From: Nitrospirillum iridis
GTDB taxonomy: Bacteria; Pseudomonadota; Alphaproteobacteria; Azospirillales; Azospirillaceae
NCBI RefSeq assembly: GCF_014205765.1
Contig: NZ_JACIIZ010000006.1
Coordinates: 248,001-312,000, forward strand
Direction of reading: 5' to 3'
Length of the DNA stretch: 64,000 nucleotides
Numbering within the stretch: the stretch's first letter is position 1; each line of letters opens with the position of its first letter. Below the pieces are notes generated by a model. That model worked only from the letters and a program-made list of their open reading frames with translations, did no database searches and was not told the DNA's origin. Positions 8,536 through 17,647 of the stretch are shown piece after piece. Both the position numbers and the translations under genes were made by a program.

Positions 8536-10800
8536 ATGGATATGGCAAGGGCAGTCGCCGGGGTCGAACCTTCCAGGCCGGGGGCGGCGTCCCCCGCCGC
8601 GTCGCCGTTCGCGACCCTGCCCTGGTTGGCGCCGTGGGCGTCAGCCCTGGCCTTGGCGCGGAAGGCGCAGGAATATTATGTGGATGCGGGCCAGCGCTCA
8701 CTGATGTTCCTCGATGTCCTGCGGCAGCGGGGCAATGACCATTTCCGGCATATGGCGGATCCCTGGCCCAACGTCCTGAGCTTCCCCTATGAACTGGTGA
8801 TGGATGGACGCGCGCTGGACCGTCCCGTCAACTACTGCCTGGTCCGCATCCTGCCGCCGGCCGGCACCCCCACCGATCCGCGCCAGCGACCCTTCGTCGT
8901 GTTCGATCCCCGCGCCGGCCACGGCCCCGGCATAGGCGGCATGAAGCACGACAGCGAGATCGGCGTGGCCCTGGATGAGGGGCATCCCTGCTATTTCGTC
9001 GGCTTCCTGCCCACGCCGGTGCCAGGCCAGACGGTGGAGGATGTCTGCCGCGCGGAGGTCACCTTCGTGGAGAGGGTGGCGGCCCTGCACCCCGAGGCTG
9101 ACGGCAAGCCCTGCCTCATCGGCAATTGCCAGGCGGGCTGGCAGGTCATGATGATGGCGGCCATCCGGCCGGATCTGGTGGGGCCCATCGTGCTGGCGGG
9201 CGCGCCGCTGTCCTATTGGGCCGGGGTGCATGAGAAGAACCCACTGCGCTATCTGGGGGGCCTGCTGGGCGGCACCTGGTTGACGACACTCAGCGGGGAT
9301 CTGGGCCACGGCATCTTCGACGGCGCCGCCCTGATCGCCAATTTCGAAAACATGAATCCCGCCAACACCCTGTGGAAAAAGAACTACGCCGTCTATTCCA
9401 AGGTGGACACCGAAGCCCAGCGCTTCCTGGAGTTCGAGCGCTGGTGGGGCAGCCCCATCCTGCTGAACGCGGAGGAGATGCAGTACATCACCGACGAGCT
9501 GTTCCTGGGCAACCGGCTATCGCACGGCGGCATGGCGCTGTCGGACGGAACCCGGGTGGACCTGCGCTCGGTCACCTCGCCCATCGTCGTCTTCTGTTCC
9601 TGGGGCGACGACATCACCCCGCCGCAGCAGGCGCTGGACTGGATCCTGGACCTGTACGCCAGCGATGAGGCCCTGGCCGCCAGTGGCCAGACCATCGTCT
9701 ACACCCTGCACCCGAGCGTCGGGCACCTGGGCATCTTCGTCTCCGCCAAGGTGGCGACCAAGGAACATGACGAATTCGCCCGGACCATGGACCTGATCGA
9801 CGTCCTGCCACCGGGACTGTATGAAGCCGTGTTCACGGAGAAGGCCGGGGTGGCCCATGCCGACCTGGTTTCCGGCCAATACCTGACCCGGTTCGAGCGG
9901 CGCGGCCTGGCCGACATCCGGGCGCTGGGCGGCAATGATTCCCGCGACGACCGCCGCTTCGCCACCGTTGCCCGCGTGTCGGACCTCAACCGGGATCTGT
10001 ACCGCGCCACCGCACGACCGGTGGTCCAGCGCCTCGCAACCAAGGAAAGCGCCGAATGGCTGCGCCGGCTACATCCCAACCGCCTGCGATTCGAGGTCTT
10101 TTCCGACAAGAACCCGCTGATGCGACCCATCGCCGGGCTGGCGGAGGCGGCACGGGCGCACCGCCAGCCGGCCGATCCCGACAATCCCTTCCTGAAGGTG
10201 CAGGACGCGGTGTCGGACAGCATCGTCCACATGCTGGACACCTGGCGGGATCTGCGTGACCAGGCGACCGAATCCCTTTTCCTGACGGTCTACGGATCCG
10301 CGTTGCTGCAGGCCGCCGTTGGCGTGGATGGCCCCACACCGGCGCCGCTGACGCCGACAGACGGCGGCGATGCCAATACGGCCCCTGAGGACGACGTCGC
10401 CAGCCGCCTGCGCCGGGGCGGACCGGCGGCGGCCCTGACCCGTGCCCTGCTGTACATCGCCGATGCCGACGCGCGGACCGTGGCGGACGAGCGGCGCTTC
10501 GCCGTGCTGCGCCGCCTGCGTGACCAGGCCCCGCCGGAGGAGCGCCTGACCCTGGCGCAATTCAAGGCCATGGTGCGGGAACAGTCCGACCTGCTGCACA
10601 GGGATGAGGCCGCGACCCTGGCCACCCTGCCCGACCTGCTGCCGGCCGGTGCGACGGCGCGCGCGCGCATGGCCGACGCCCTGCGCCAGATCATGGCGGC
10701 GGGTGACCCGCCCACCCCTACAATGGCGGCGCGGCTGGAACGGACGATACTGCTCATACAGCCACCAGCCCCTGCAACTCCCCCCGGCGCCACCGCCTGA
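8536..10800 (+). CDS. DUF3141 protein, PHA-synthase-like alpha/beta hydrolase
   Basis: The 754-residue product matches the DUF3141 family, distant relatives of class I polyhydroxyalkanoate synthases. An alpha/beta-hydrolase core spans about residues 80-430. The nucleophile elbow is GNCQAG with Cys198 in place of serine, as in PhaC (G-x-C-x-G). A downstream Asp (SWGDDITPP) and His (PSVGHLGIF) complete a Cys-Asp-His triad. A helical C-terminal third of unknown function follows. Start: ATG at 8536 with GAGGA five bases upstream is preferred over earlier in-frame ATGs at 8497 and 8524, which overlap the palindrome. It heads a tight operon with pta, ackA and fabI. Whether it makes polyester or hydrolyses acyl-CoA or polyester is unproven. 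Confidence 0.8.
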   Translation: MDMARAVAGVEPSRPGAASPAASPFATLPWLAPWASALALARKAQEYYVDAGQRSLMFLDVLRQRGNDHFRHMADPWPNVLSFPYELVMDGRALDRPVNYCLVRILPPAGTPTDPRQRPFVVFDPRAGHGPGIGGMKHDSEIGVALDEGHPCYFVGFLPTPVPGQTVEDVCRAEVTFVERVAALHPEADGKPCLIGNCQAGWQVMMMAAIRPDLVGPIVLAGAPLSYWAGVHEKNPLRYLGGLLGGTWLTTLSGDLGHGIFDGAALIANFENMNPANTLWKKNYAVYSKVDTEAQRFLEFERWWGSPILLNAEEMQYITDELFLGNRLSHGGMALSDGTRVDLRSVTSPIVVFCSWGDDITPPQQALDWILDLYASDEALAASGQTIVYTLHPSVGHLGIFVSAKVATKEHDEFARTMDLIDVLPPGLYEAVFTEKAGVAHADLVSGQYLTRFERRGLADIRALGGNDSRDDRRFATVARVSDLNRDLYRATARPVVQRLATKESAEWLRRLHPNRLRFEVFSDKNPLMRPIAGLAEAARAHRQPADPDNPFLKVQDAVSDSIVHMLDTWRDLRDQATESLFLTVYGSALLQAAVGVDGPTPAPLTPTDGGDANTAPEDDVASRLRRGGPAAALTRALLYIADADARTVADERRFAVLRRLRDQAPPEERLTLAQFKAMVREQSDLLHRDEAATLATLPDLLPAGATARARMADALRQIMAAGDPPTPTMAARLERTILLIQPPAPATPPGATA

Positions 10801-10830
10801 CACACCCCACCCGGATCGACAGAGACAGCC

Positions 10831-11814
10831 ATGGACAGCCCCACCGCCGCCGCCCCGCCCACGGTCTCGGCCGACATCGCCCGGCATAAGAAGTATCAGC
10901 GCCTGATCGCCGCCGCGCACCTGGCCGGACCGCCGCCCACCGCCGTGGCCCACCCCTGCGACCAGAGTTCATTGGAAGGCGCGGTGGACGCCGCCAGGCT
11001 GGGCCTGATCAACCCCATCCTGGTGGGACCGGAGGCCCGCATCCGCGCCGTCGCCGCCCAGGCCGGCCTGGACATCAGCGCCCTGCCCATCATCGATACA
11101 CCCCACAGCGTGGCCTCGGCCCAGCGGGCGGTGGAACTGGTGCGCGAGGGCAAGGCGGAAGCCCTGATGAAGGGTAGCCTGCACACCGATGAACTGATGG
11201 GCGCGGTGGTCAAGACGGACACGGGCCTGCGCACCGCCCGGCGCCTCAGCCATTGTTTCGTCATGGATATCCCCGGCCACGACGACCCCCTGATCATCAC
11301 TGACGCCGCCGTCAATATCACCCCCACCCTGGCGGAGAAGGTGGACATCGTGCAGAACGCCATCGACCTGGCCCTGATCCTGGGCTTCGGCGAGGTGCGG
11401 GTGGCCATCCTGTCGGCGGTGGAAACGGTGAACCCCAAGATCCCCTCCACCATCGAGGCGGCGGCGCTGTGCAAAATGGCGGAGCGTGGACAGATCACCG
11501 GCGCCATCCTGGACGGCCCCCTGGCCCTGGACAACGCCATCAGCCCGGAAGCCGCCACCATCAAGCACCTGACCTCCCCCGTCGCGGGACACGCCAACGT
11601 CATCCTGGTGCCAGACCTGGAGGCCGGCAACATGCTGGCCAAGAGCCTGACCTTCCTGGCGGGCGCCGACGCGGCCGGCATCGTGCTGGGCGCCCGGGTG
11701 CCCATCATCCTGACCAGCAGGGCCGACAGCGTGCCCGCCCGTCTGGCCTCCTGCGCGGTGGCGGCGCTGATCGCCCAGCACCGCCGCACCGTCGCCGCCA
11801 AGGCCGTGGGGTGA
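10831..11814 (+). CDS. pta: Phosphate acetyl/butyryltransferase (phosphotransacetylase)
   Basis: The 327-residue protein is a full-length Pta/Ptb catalytic domain: an early Lys/Arg-rich helix, ARLGLINPILVGPE, ALMKGSLHTDELM, the C-terminal half with FGEVRVAILSAVETVNPKIPS, and LVPDLEAGNMLAKSL with GIVLGARVPIILTSRAD. It interconverts acyl-CoA and acyl-phosphate in the cytoplasm. It lies 30 bases after the DUF3141 gene and four bases before the acetate kinase gene, so the pair makes the acetyl-CoA to acetate plus ATP route. The short single-domain form cannot show by itself whether acetyl-CoA or a longer acyl-CoA is preferred. Confidence 0.9.
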   Translation: MDSPTAAAPPTVSADIARHKKYQRLIAAAHLAGPPPTAVAHPCDQSSLEGAVDAARLGLINPILVGPEARIRAVAAQAGLDISALPIIDTPHSVASAQRAVELVREGKAEALMKGSLHTDELMGAVVKTDTGLRTARRLSHCFVMDIPGHDDPLIITDAAVNITPTLAEKVDIVQNAIDLALILGFGEVRVAILSAVETVNPKIPSTIEAAALCKMAERGQITGAILDGPLALDNAISPEAATIKHLTSPVAGHANVILVPDLEAGNMLAKSLTFLAGADAAGIVLGARVPIILTSRADSVPARLASCAVAALIAQHRRTVAAKAVG

Positions 11815-11818
11815 GCGC

Positions 11819-13036
11819 ATGCGCCGGAGAAAAATCAGCAACGCGATCATCGTCATCAACGCCGGCTCCTCCAGCATCAAGTTCTCGCTGTTCGCGGATG
11901 AAACCCGGCAGCTGGAACTGTTCCTGAAGGGGCAGATCGAGGGACTGCGGACCGACAACGCCCACTTCATCGCCCGGCACCCTGCCGGCGACGTGGTGGG
12001 TGAACGGCATTGGACCGGCCCGGAGGCCGGCGCCTTCGACCACGACGCCGCCACGCGCTTCCTGATGGCGTTCATCAACACGCATCTGGAAGGCCATGTG
12101 GTGGAGGCGGTGGGCCATCGCATCGTCCACGGCGGCGGCGACTTCACCGCCCCGGCGGCGCTCAACGCCGCCGCGCTGGACCGGCTGGCGACCCTGGTGC
12201 CCCTGGCCCCCTTGCACCAGGCGCACAACCTGGCCCCGGCGCGCAGCATCCTGGCCACCACGCCCGGCCTGTTCCAGGTAGGCTGCTTCGACACCGCCTT
12301 CCACGCCACCCAGCCACCGTTGGCCCAGGCCTTCGCCCTGCCGGCGGAGATCACGGACCGGGGCGTGCGCCGCTACGGTTTCCACGGCCTGTCCTACGAA
12401 TACATCGCCAGTCAGCTGCCCACGCTGGGCCTGGGCGACGCCAAGGTCATCGTCGCCCACCTGGGCAACGGCGCCAGCCTGTGCGCCATGGACCATGGCC
12501 GCAGCATGGCCAGCACCATGGGATTCACCGCGGTTGAGGGGCTGCCCATGGGCACCCGCAGCGGCACCCTGGATCCCGGCGTGCTGCTGTACCTGATGGA
12601 TGAGATGCACATGGGCCCGCGTGACCTGGAGAAGCTGCTCTACCAGCGCTCCGGCCTGCTGGGCGTATCGGGCATTTCCAGCGACATGCGCACCCTGGAA
12701 ACCAGCGGGGAGCCCCGCGCCCGGCTGGCTGTGGACCTGTTCACCTACCGCATCGGGCGCGAGATCGGATCGCTGGCGGCGGCGATGGGCGGGCTGGACG
12801 CCCTGGTCTTCACCGCCGGCATCGGCGAGAACAGCGCCGGCGTGCGCGCCGCCGTTTGCGGCCATGCCGCCTGGCTGGGGCTGGAGATGGACGACGGGGC
12901 CAACGCCCACCCGCAACCGGGCGCGCACCGCCTCAGCACGCCATCCAGCCGGGTATCCGCCTGGATCGTGCCCACGGACGAGGAACTGATGATCGCCCGC
13001 CACACGCGGCGCCTGCTGACGGGAGCGACCCCATGA
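11819..13036 (+). CDS. ackA: Acetate kinase (acetate/propionate kinase family)
   Basis: The 405-residue protein contains the ASKHA-kinase signatures of acetate kinase: INAGSSSIKFSLF at the N-terminus, GHRIVHGG, RRYGFHGLSYEYIA, VIVAHLGNGASL, PMGTRSGTLDPG and FTAGIGENSAGVR. It makes ATP and acetate (or propionate/butyrate) from acyl-phosphate and ADP. GGGGTGAG precedes the ATG. Its stop overlaps the fabI start (ATGA). The length is normal for the family. Confidence 0.95.
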   Translation: MRRRKISNAIIVINAGSSSIKFSLFADETRQLELFLKGQIEGLRTDNAHFIARHPAGDVVGERHWTGPEAGAFDHDAATRFLMAFINTHLEGHVVEAVGHRIVHGGGDFTAPAALNAAALDRLATLVPLAPLHQAHNLAPARSILATTPGLFQVGCFDTAFHATQPPLAQAFALPAEITDRGVRRYGFHGLSYEYIASQLPTLGLGDAKVIVAHLGNGASLCAMDHGRSMASTMGFTAVEGLPMGTRSGTLDPGVLLYLMDEMHMGPRDLEKLLYQRSGLLGVSGISSDMRTLETSGEPRARLAVDLFTYRIGREIGSLAAAMGGLDALVFTAGIGENSAGVRAAVCGHAAWLGLEMDDGANAHPQPGAHRLSTPSSRVSAWIVPTDEELMIARHTRRLLTGATP

Positions 13037-13824
13037 CCGAGACCCCGCTGCCTCCCCCCCACCGCATCCTGGCCGGACGCCGCGCGCTGGTGGTGGGCAT
13101 CGCCAACGACCAGTCCATCGCCTATGGCTGCGCCAAGGCCTTTCACGAGGTCGGGGCGGAGTTGGCCCTGACCTATCTGAACGACAAGGCCAAGCCGCAC
13201 GTCGAGCCGCTGGCGGAACAGCTGGGCGCCCAGCTGTTCCTGCCGCTGGACGTCAGCGCCCCCGGCCAGCTGGACGCGGTGTTCGATGCCGTGCGCGAGC
13301 GGTGGGGCGGGCTGGATATCCTGGTCCACTCCATCGCCTACGCCCCCAAGGAGGATTTGAAGGGCGGCCTGCTGGACTGTTCGGCCGAGGGCTTCGCCCG
13401 GGCCATGGACATCTCCTGCCATTCCTTCATCCGCATGGCCAAGCTGGCGGCACCCTTGATGGCCCACGGCGGAGCCATGTTCGCCATGAGCTATCACGGG
13501 GCCGATCGCGTGGTACCCAATTACAACGTCATGGGGCCGGTCAAGGCGGCGCTGGAAGCGGCTTGCCGTTATCTGGCCTATGAGCTGGGTCCCCAGCACA
13601 TCCGGGTGCACGCCCTGTCGCCCGGCCCGCTGATGACCCGGGCGGCGTCCGGCCTCAAGGACTTCGACCGCCTGTTGAATGACGCCATAAGCCGCGCGCC
13701 GGTTGGGGAATTGGTCGACATCATGGATGTGGGCTACACCTGCGCCTATCTGGCCAGTCCCTTCGCCCGCCGGCTGACCGGCAGTACCCTCTACATCGAC
13801 GGCGGCATGAACATCGTGGCCTGA
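13033..13824 (+). CDS. fabI: Enoyl-[acyl-carrier-protein] reductase, FabI type
   Basis: The 263-residue short-chain dehydrogenase has the FabI form of the NADH-binding motif, VVGIANDQSIAYG near residues 20-32, and the FabI catalytic spacing Tyr-x6-Lys (Y-NVMGPV-K). The C-terminal end reads TGSTLYIDGGMNIVA, with SPGPLMTRAASGL upstream. FabI reduces trans-2-enoyl-ACP in the last step of fatty-acid elongation. The start overlaps the ackA stop, and earlier in-frame starts lie inside ackA. Its presence in a pta-ackA operon rather than with other fab genes suggests a second, operon-specific FabI. A separate housekeeping copy would be expected elsewhere. Confidence 0.9.
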   Translation: MTETPLPPPHRILAGRRALVVGIANDQSIAYGCAKAFHEVGAELALTYLNDKAKPHVEPLAEQLGAQLFLPLDVSAPGQLDAVFDAVRERWGGLDILVHSIAYAPKEDLKGGLLDCSAEGFARAMDISCHSFIRMAKLAAPLMAHGGAMFAMSYHGADRVVPNYNVMGPVKAALEAACRYLAYELGPQHIRVHALSPGPLMTRAASGLKDFDRLLNDAISRAPVGELVDIMDVGYTCAYLASPFARRLTGSTLYIDGGMNIVA

Positions 13825-14031
13825 GCCGCCGCCGCTTCAGGCCTGCCATGTAGTAAAATTACCGTCCTTAACGGGAATTTCGCATATCCCCATGTTGTTG
13901 TCGGCGGGCGAAGCGGTTACCATCGCCGCCAACCGGGCCCGGAACCGTTGGCGGTGCCGACGGTTCCCCCGGGCACCGATTTCCGACCGGCTTTCACTTC
14001 TGGGGCGGCCCGTCAGGGGCCGAAAACAACA

Positions 14032-15450
14032 ATGCGTCGCCACCGTCGTGCCAAGATCGTCGCCACCGTCGGCCCCGCCAGCAACTCTCCGGAGATGCTG
14101 AAGGCGCTGTTCCTGGCGGGCGTCGATACCTTTCGCCTGAACTTCAGCCATGGCACCCATGAGGACCATGCCAAGGTCCACGCCGCGATCCGCGCGCTGG
14201 AGAAGGAGGTGGGCCGCCCCATCGGCATCCTGCAGGATCTGCAGGGCCCCAAGATCCGCGTCGGCACCATCAAGGACGGCAAGATCACGGTGGCCAAGGG
14301 CGACACCATCCGCTTCGTGCTGAAGGGCCAGGATGGCGACCGCGACGCCATTCCCCTGCCCCATCCGGAGATTTTCGCCGCCGTCCTGCCCGGCCACCAC
14401 CTGCTGATCGATGATGGCCGGGTGCGGGTGAAGGTCACCAGCCTGGGCGACGACGTCATGACCGCCGAGGTCGTGGTGGGGGGCGTCATCTCCAACCGCA
14501 AGGGCGTGAACCTGCCGGGCACGCTGCTGAACATGTCGCCGCTGACCGCCAAGGACCGCGCCGACCTGGAATTCGGCCTCAGCCTGGGCATGGACTGGGT
14601 GGCCCTGTCCTTCGTGCAGAAGCCCAGCGACATGATCGAGGCGCGCGGCCTGATCGGCGACCGCGCCGGGCTGATGGCCAAGATCGAAAAGCCGCAGGCG
14701 CTGGAACAGATCGACGACATCATCCGCCTGTCGGACGGCATCATGGTGGCCCGTGGCGACCTGGGCGTAGAAATCCCCCAGGAAGAGGTGCCCGGCCGTC
14801 AGAAGGAACTGGTACGCGCCTGCCGCCTGGCGGTGAAGCCGGTCATCGTCGCCACCCAGATGCTGGATAGCATGGTGTCCGCCCCCACCCCCACCCGGGC
14901 CGAGGCGTCGGACGTGGCCACCGCCATCTATGACGGCGCCGACGCCGTCATGCTGTCGGCCGAATCGGCCAGTGGTTCCTATCCGCTGGAAGCGGTGTCG
15001 ATGATGGACCGCATCATCGGCACCACCGAACGGCACAAGCTGTACCACTCCCTCATCCGCGCCTCGGATCCGGCCGAGGAGCAGACCCCGCCGCACGCCG
15101 TGGCCGCGGCGGCCGCCGACCTGGCGGAGGCCGTGCGCGCGCCGGTGATCGTGGCCTTCACCTCCAGCGGCACCACCGCCGCCCGTATCGCCCGCAAGCG
15201 GCCGGAGGTCGCCATCCTGGCCATCACCGCCGACCAGACGGTGTCGCGCCGCCTGTGCCTGTTGTGGGGCACCCACAGCATCCTGTCGGAAGACATCCAT
15301 TCCTACGAGCAGATGGTGCAGGTGGCCTCCACCGTGTCGCAAAGTGCCGAGTTCGCCAAGCTGCACGACCAGATCATCGTCGTGGCCGGCATCCCCTTCG
15401 CCCAGGCCGGCACCACCAACAACCTGCGCATGCTGCAGATCGGCGGTTGA
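14032..15450 (+). CDS. pyk: Pyruvate kinase
   Basis: The 472-residue protein has the complete pyruvate kinase order: TKIVATVGP-type start (AKIVATVGPAS), TFRLNFSHGTHEDH, DLQGPKIRVG, the barrel with LSFVQKPSDM, the active-site signature MAKIEKPQALEQ, MVARGDLGVEIP, IVATQMLDSM, and a C-terminal regulatory domain. It converts phosphoenolpyruvate and ADP to pyruvate and ATP. The ATG at 14032 is chosen because the conserved N-terminus begins directly after it; an in-frame start at 13948 would add 28 unrelated residues. A strong terminator follows about 110 bases downstream. Confidence 0.95.
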   Translation: MRRHRRAKIVATVGPASNSPEMLKALFLAGVDTFRLNFSHGTHEDHAKVHAAIRALEKEVGRPIGILQDLQGPKIRVGTIKDGKITVAKGDTIRFVLKGQDGDRDAIPLPHPEIFAAVLPGHHLLIDDGRVRVKVTSLGDDVMTAEVVVGGVISNRKGVNLPGTLLNMSPLTAKDRADLEFGLSLGMDWVALSFVQKPSDMIEARGLIGDRAGLMAKIEKPQALEQIDDIIRLSDGIMVARGDLGVEIPQEEVPGRQKELVRACRLAVKPVIVATQMLDSMVSAPTPTRAEASDVATAIYDGADAVMLSAESASGSYPLEAVSMMDRIIGTTERHKLYHSLIRASDPAEEQTPPHAVAAAAADLAEAVRAPVIVAFTSSGTTAARIARKRPEVAILAITADQTVSRRLCLLWGTHSILSEDIHSYEQMVQVASTVSQSAEFAKLHDQIIVVAGIPFAQAGTTNNLRMLQIGG

Positions 15451-15558
15451 TCCTTGAATCGCGGGACCGACCACCGCGGGACCGAACCGTAGATTTGGTG
15501 TCATTCCGGCGTTTCACCGCATACCGGATTGTCGCCAGCATCCCTGTTCTTTCGCCAG

Positions 15559-15589
15559 AAAGCCCCGCCGTACCCCGGCGGGGCTTTTT
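15559..15589 (+). terminator. Intrinsic terminator of pyk
   Basis: A 10-base-pair perfect stem (AGCCCCGCCG at 15561-15570 with its complement at 15576-15585) and a five-base loop TACCC are followed directly by a TTTTT run at 15585-15589. It lies 110 bases after the pyruvate kinase stop codon. Confidence 0.9.
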
Positions 15590-15659
15590 GCTGCCAGCGG
15601 CGGACATTGGCACGACTTCAGCGTTTAGAATACTTTGTGATTAACCCCTGAGAGTAGTA

Positions 15660-15675
15660 TCATACAGTTGTATGA
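15660..15675. promoter_or_regulatory. Small inverted repeat upstream of the lipase gene
   Basis: TCATAC-AGTT-GTATGA, a perfect 6-base inverted repeat, lies about 60 bases before the lipase start codon in an AT-rich stretch. A second 10-base palindrome (GATGATCATC) is at 15706-15715. Either could be an operator, but both are short enough to occur by chance. Confidence 0.25.
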
Positions 15676-15737
15676 GTCAGGCGCTCATGCAATTTCGTCA
15701 AGCAAGATGATCATCGATACGAATGGGGGTAACAGCC

Positions 15738-17057
15738 ATGGGTTCAAACCACGCCATCATCGTGCTGCCCGGCACCACCGGCACCAGCCTGGTCAAGTCC
15801 CAGGACAAAGAGACGTCAACGACGCCACTCTGGGAATATTGGGCACTGCGCGAGGCCATCGCGCCATTCTCCGCCGACACGGTCGCGACGGAACTGTCGC
15901 AGCCCCTCTATGCCGGCCGCCCCGGGGGCTTCGCCAAGGGCACAGGCTATATCGCGCTGATCAACACGCTGGTCACCCAGGCAAACCTCAAGTACGGCGC
16001 CGGCACATACCAGGCCGCTTACACCAACTGGCCCACCAACGACCCGGCCTCGGTCAACATCGATACCTCGCTGGCCTGGCTCAGCACCGACCTGACGGGG
16101 AACGCCGTCATCGGCTGGGGTTATGACTGGCGCCAGGACAACGTGATCAGCGGCACGATGCTGCAAAACTTCATCAGCTATCTGGTGAAGAGCCAGGGCA
16201 TCGGGAAGATCACGCTGATCGGTCACAGCATGGGCGGCTTGGTGTCGCGCAGCTACCTGGAATATGTCGGCCCCAACACTCAGGACGCCAACGTGGCCTT
16301 GGTGGACCAGTTGATCACCCTGGGCACACCGCATCTGGGGGCCCCCCTCGCGCTGGCACCCATGACCTCAACCATGAAGATCAACGTCGCCGGTAAAGGC
16401 AACAGCAACTGGTTCATCAAGGAACTGGACGATCTGCTGGTAGACCCGCTGAAGCAGGCGGCCGTCGACAACGTGCTGGCCATGATTCACGACGTCGTCA
16501 ACCGGCCGGCCGGCGCCAGCACTTACCAGTTGCTGCCACCGGCGCTACTGACCCAATCGACCGACGCGACGGTCCAAGCCTATGCCAGTTTCATCAAGGA
16601 CACGAAGACGGACAAATCCTTCAACATCGACCCGACGGACAGCTTGCCGACAGACCTGAATGCCTTGCTTCAACAACAGAATTTCAGCGCCGCCAACCTT
16701 CAGCTGGCCGACACGTTCTTCAAACACCTGAGCTACACGGCCAATCCGAACCCCGCCATCCCGTACAACTGCATTTACGGGGTGGTCAGCACCCAAACAC
16801 CCAGCGCCGCCATCTCCCAGACAACGACCACGACCGGCTTCACCTACACGCCGTCGGCCTCGGAACCGCTGGTCACCGTCGATACCGACGGCGGTGGCGA
16901 CACGGTGGTGCCAATCCCCAGCGCCATGTTCGCCGGCAATAGCAGCGTGCAGACCTTCGAGGTGCCAGGCGCCGACCATTTGTCGATGGCGTCGAACCCC
17001 GACATCTGGGCAGCCGTCCTGCCGCTGCTGGGCCTGCCGCTTCCCGCCGCGGGCTGA
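15738..17057 (+). CDS. LCAT-like alpha/beta hydrolase (lipase/acyltransferase)
   Basis: The 439-residue protein begins with the strand and oxyanion region IIVLPGTTGTSLV. It has the lecithin:cholesterol acyltransferase-family patch GWGYDWRQD (127-135), a lipase box GHSMGG with nucleophile Ser164, a likely acid residue in GGGDTVVP and a C-terminal histidine in GADHLSMAS. LCAT-like enzymes cleave or transfer acyl groups of phospholipids or other esters. No signal peptide is visible, so it may act in the cytoplasm or leave by a non-Sec route. ATG at 15738 is preferred because GGGGG lies upstream; the ATG at 15723 has no such site. Codon use is somewhat less GC-biased than its neighbours. Confidence 0.75.
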   Translation: MGSNHAIIVLPGTTGTSLVKSQDKETSTTPLWEYWALREAIAPFSADTVATELSQPLYAGRPGGFAKGTGYIALINTLVTQANLKYGAGTYQAAYTNWPTNDPASVNIDTSLAWLSTDLTGNAVIGWGYDWRQDNVISGTMLQNFISYLVKSQGIGKITLIGHSMGGLVSRSYLEYVGPNTQDANVALVDQLITLGTPHLGAPLALAPMTSTMKINVAGKGNSNWFIKELDDLLVDPLKQAAVDNVLAMIHDVVNRPAGASTYQLLPPALLTQSTDATVQAYASFIKDTKTDKSFNIDPTDSLPTDLNALLQQQNFSAANLQLADTFFKHLSYTANPNPAIPYNCIYGVVSTQTPSAAISQTTTTTGFTYTPSASEPLVTVDTDGGGDTVVPIPSAMFAGNSSVQTFEVPGADHLSMASNPDIWAAVLPLLGLPLPAAG

Positions 17058-17066
17058 CCCCATGGG

Positions 17067-17094
17067 AAAAGGGGGGCGCCCAACGGCACCCCCC
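17067..17094 (-). terminator. Terminator of the glyoxalase-fold gene (minus strand)
   Basis: Read on the minus strand, GGGGGGTGCC-GTTG-GGCGCCCCCC forms a 10-base stem with one G-T pair, followed by TTTT. It lies about 30 bases after the stop of the minus-strand VOC gene and between two convergent genes. On the plus strand it has no T run, though the stem could still slow transcription from the lipase gene. Confidence 0.7.
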
Positions 17095-17126
17095 GATCCT
17101 GGATCAACGTTCCTGGCAAGAACGAA

Positions 17127-17510
17127 CTATTCGGGCTTGAAGCAATAGGCCGCGAGCTTATTGCCATCCAGGTCGCGGGCATACGCCGCATAGGCGTTGG
17201 GCGCCCAGCCACGGGGGCCGGGCTTGCCCTCGCACACACCACCCTTGGCCAGCGCCTCGGCATGGAACGCGTCAACGGCGGCGCGGTTGGGCGCCTCAAA
17301 ACTGACGGTGACACCGTTGCCCACCGTGGCGGGCTGACCGTTGGCCGGCTTCAGCACGAAGAAGGACGGCTTGTCCTGCCCCCAGATGGAGCCGTTGTCG
17401 CCCAGGTCGGCAACCCGCTTCAGGCCCAGCTTGCCCAGCACATCGTCATAAAAGCCACGCGCCTTGGCCAGATCGTTGGTGCCAACGGTAACATGGGTAT
17501 AGATCGCCAT
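17127..17510 (-). CDS. VOC-superfamily (glyoxalase/bleomycin-resistance fold) protein
   Basis: The 127-residue protein has one complete VOC module of two beta-alpha-beta-beta-beta units: THVTVGTNDLAKARGFYDDVLG at the start (first metal histidine in the THVTV strand) and AAYARDLDGNKLAAYCF at the end. Metal-dependent dioxygenases, lyases and resistance proteins share this fold, and the substrate cannot be inferred. Two ATGs lie close together at the start; GGGGAGG touches the first, so the second (17510), six bases further on, is the more likely start. It stands alone between the lipase and M81 genes. Confidence 0.8.
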   Translation of the reverse strand: MAIYTHVTVGTNDLAKARGFYDDVLGKLGLKRVADLGDNGSIWGQDKPSFFVLKPANGQPATVGNGVTVSFEAPNRAAVDAFHAEALAKGGVCEGKPGPRGWAPNAYAAYARDLDGNKLAAYCFKPE

Positions 17511-17647
17511 GGTCATCCTCCCCTTCAAGTTCTTCGGAATCGGGTGTGGCTGACTATAAGCGGGTGGCAAACAACAACAATGCTGCCATATGACGATTGA
17601 CTTTTGCCGCTGAAAAACAATTCAGAGGGTTACCGGCGGCCGGCCGC

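Noticed and set aside
13837-15504. A 555-codon open frame on the minus strand opposite pyruvate kinase
   Set aside because: His/Gln/Gly-rich shadow translation; pyruvate kinase on the plus strand is certain.
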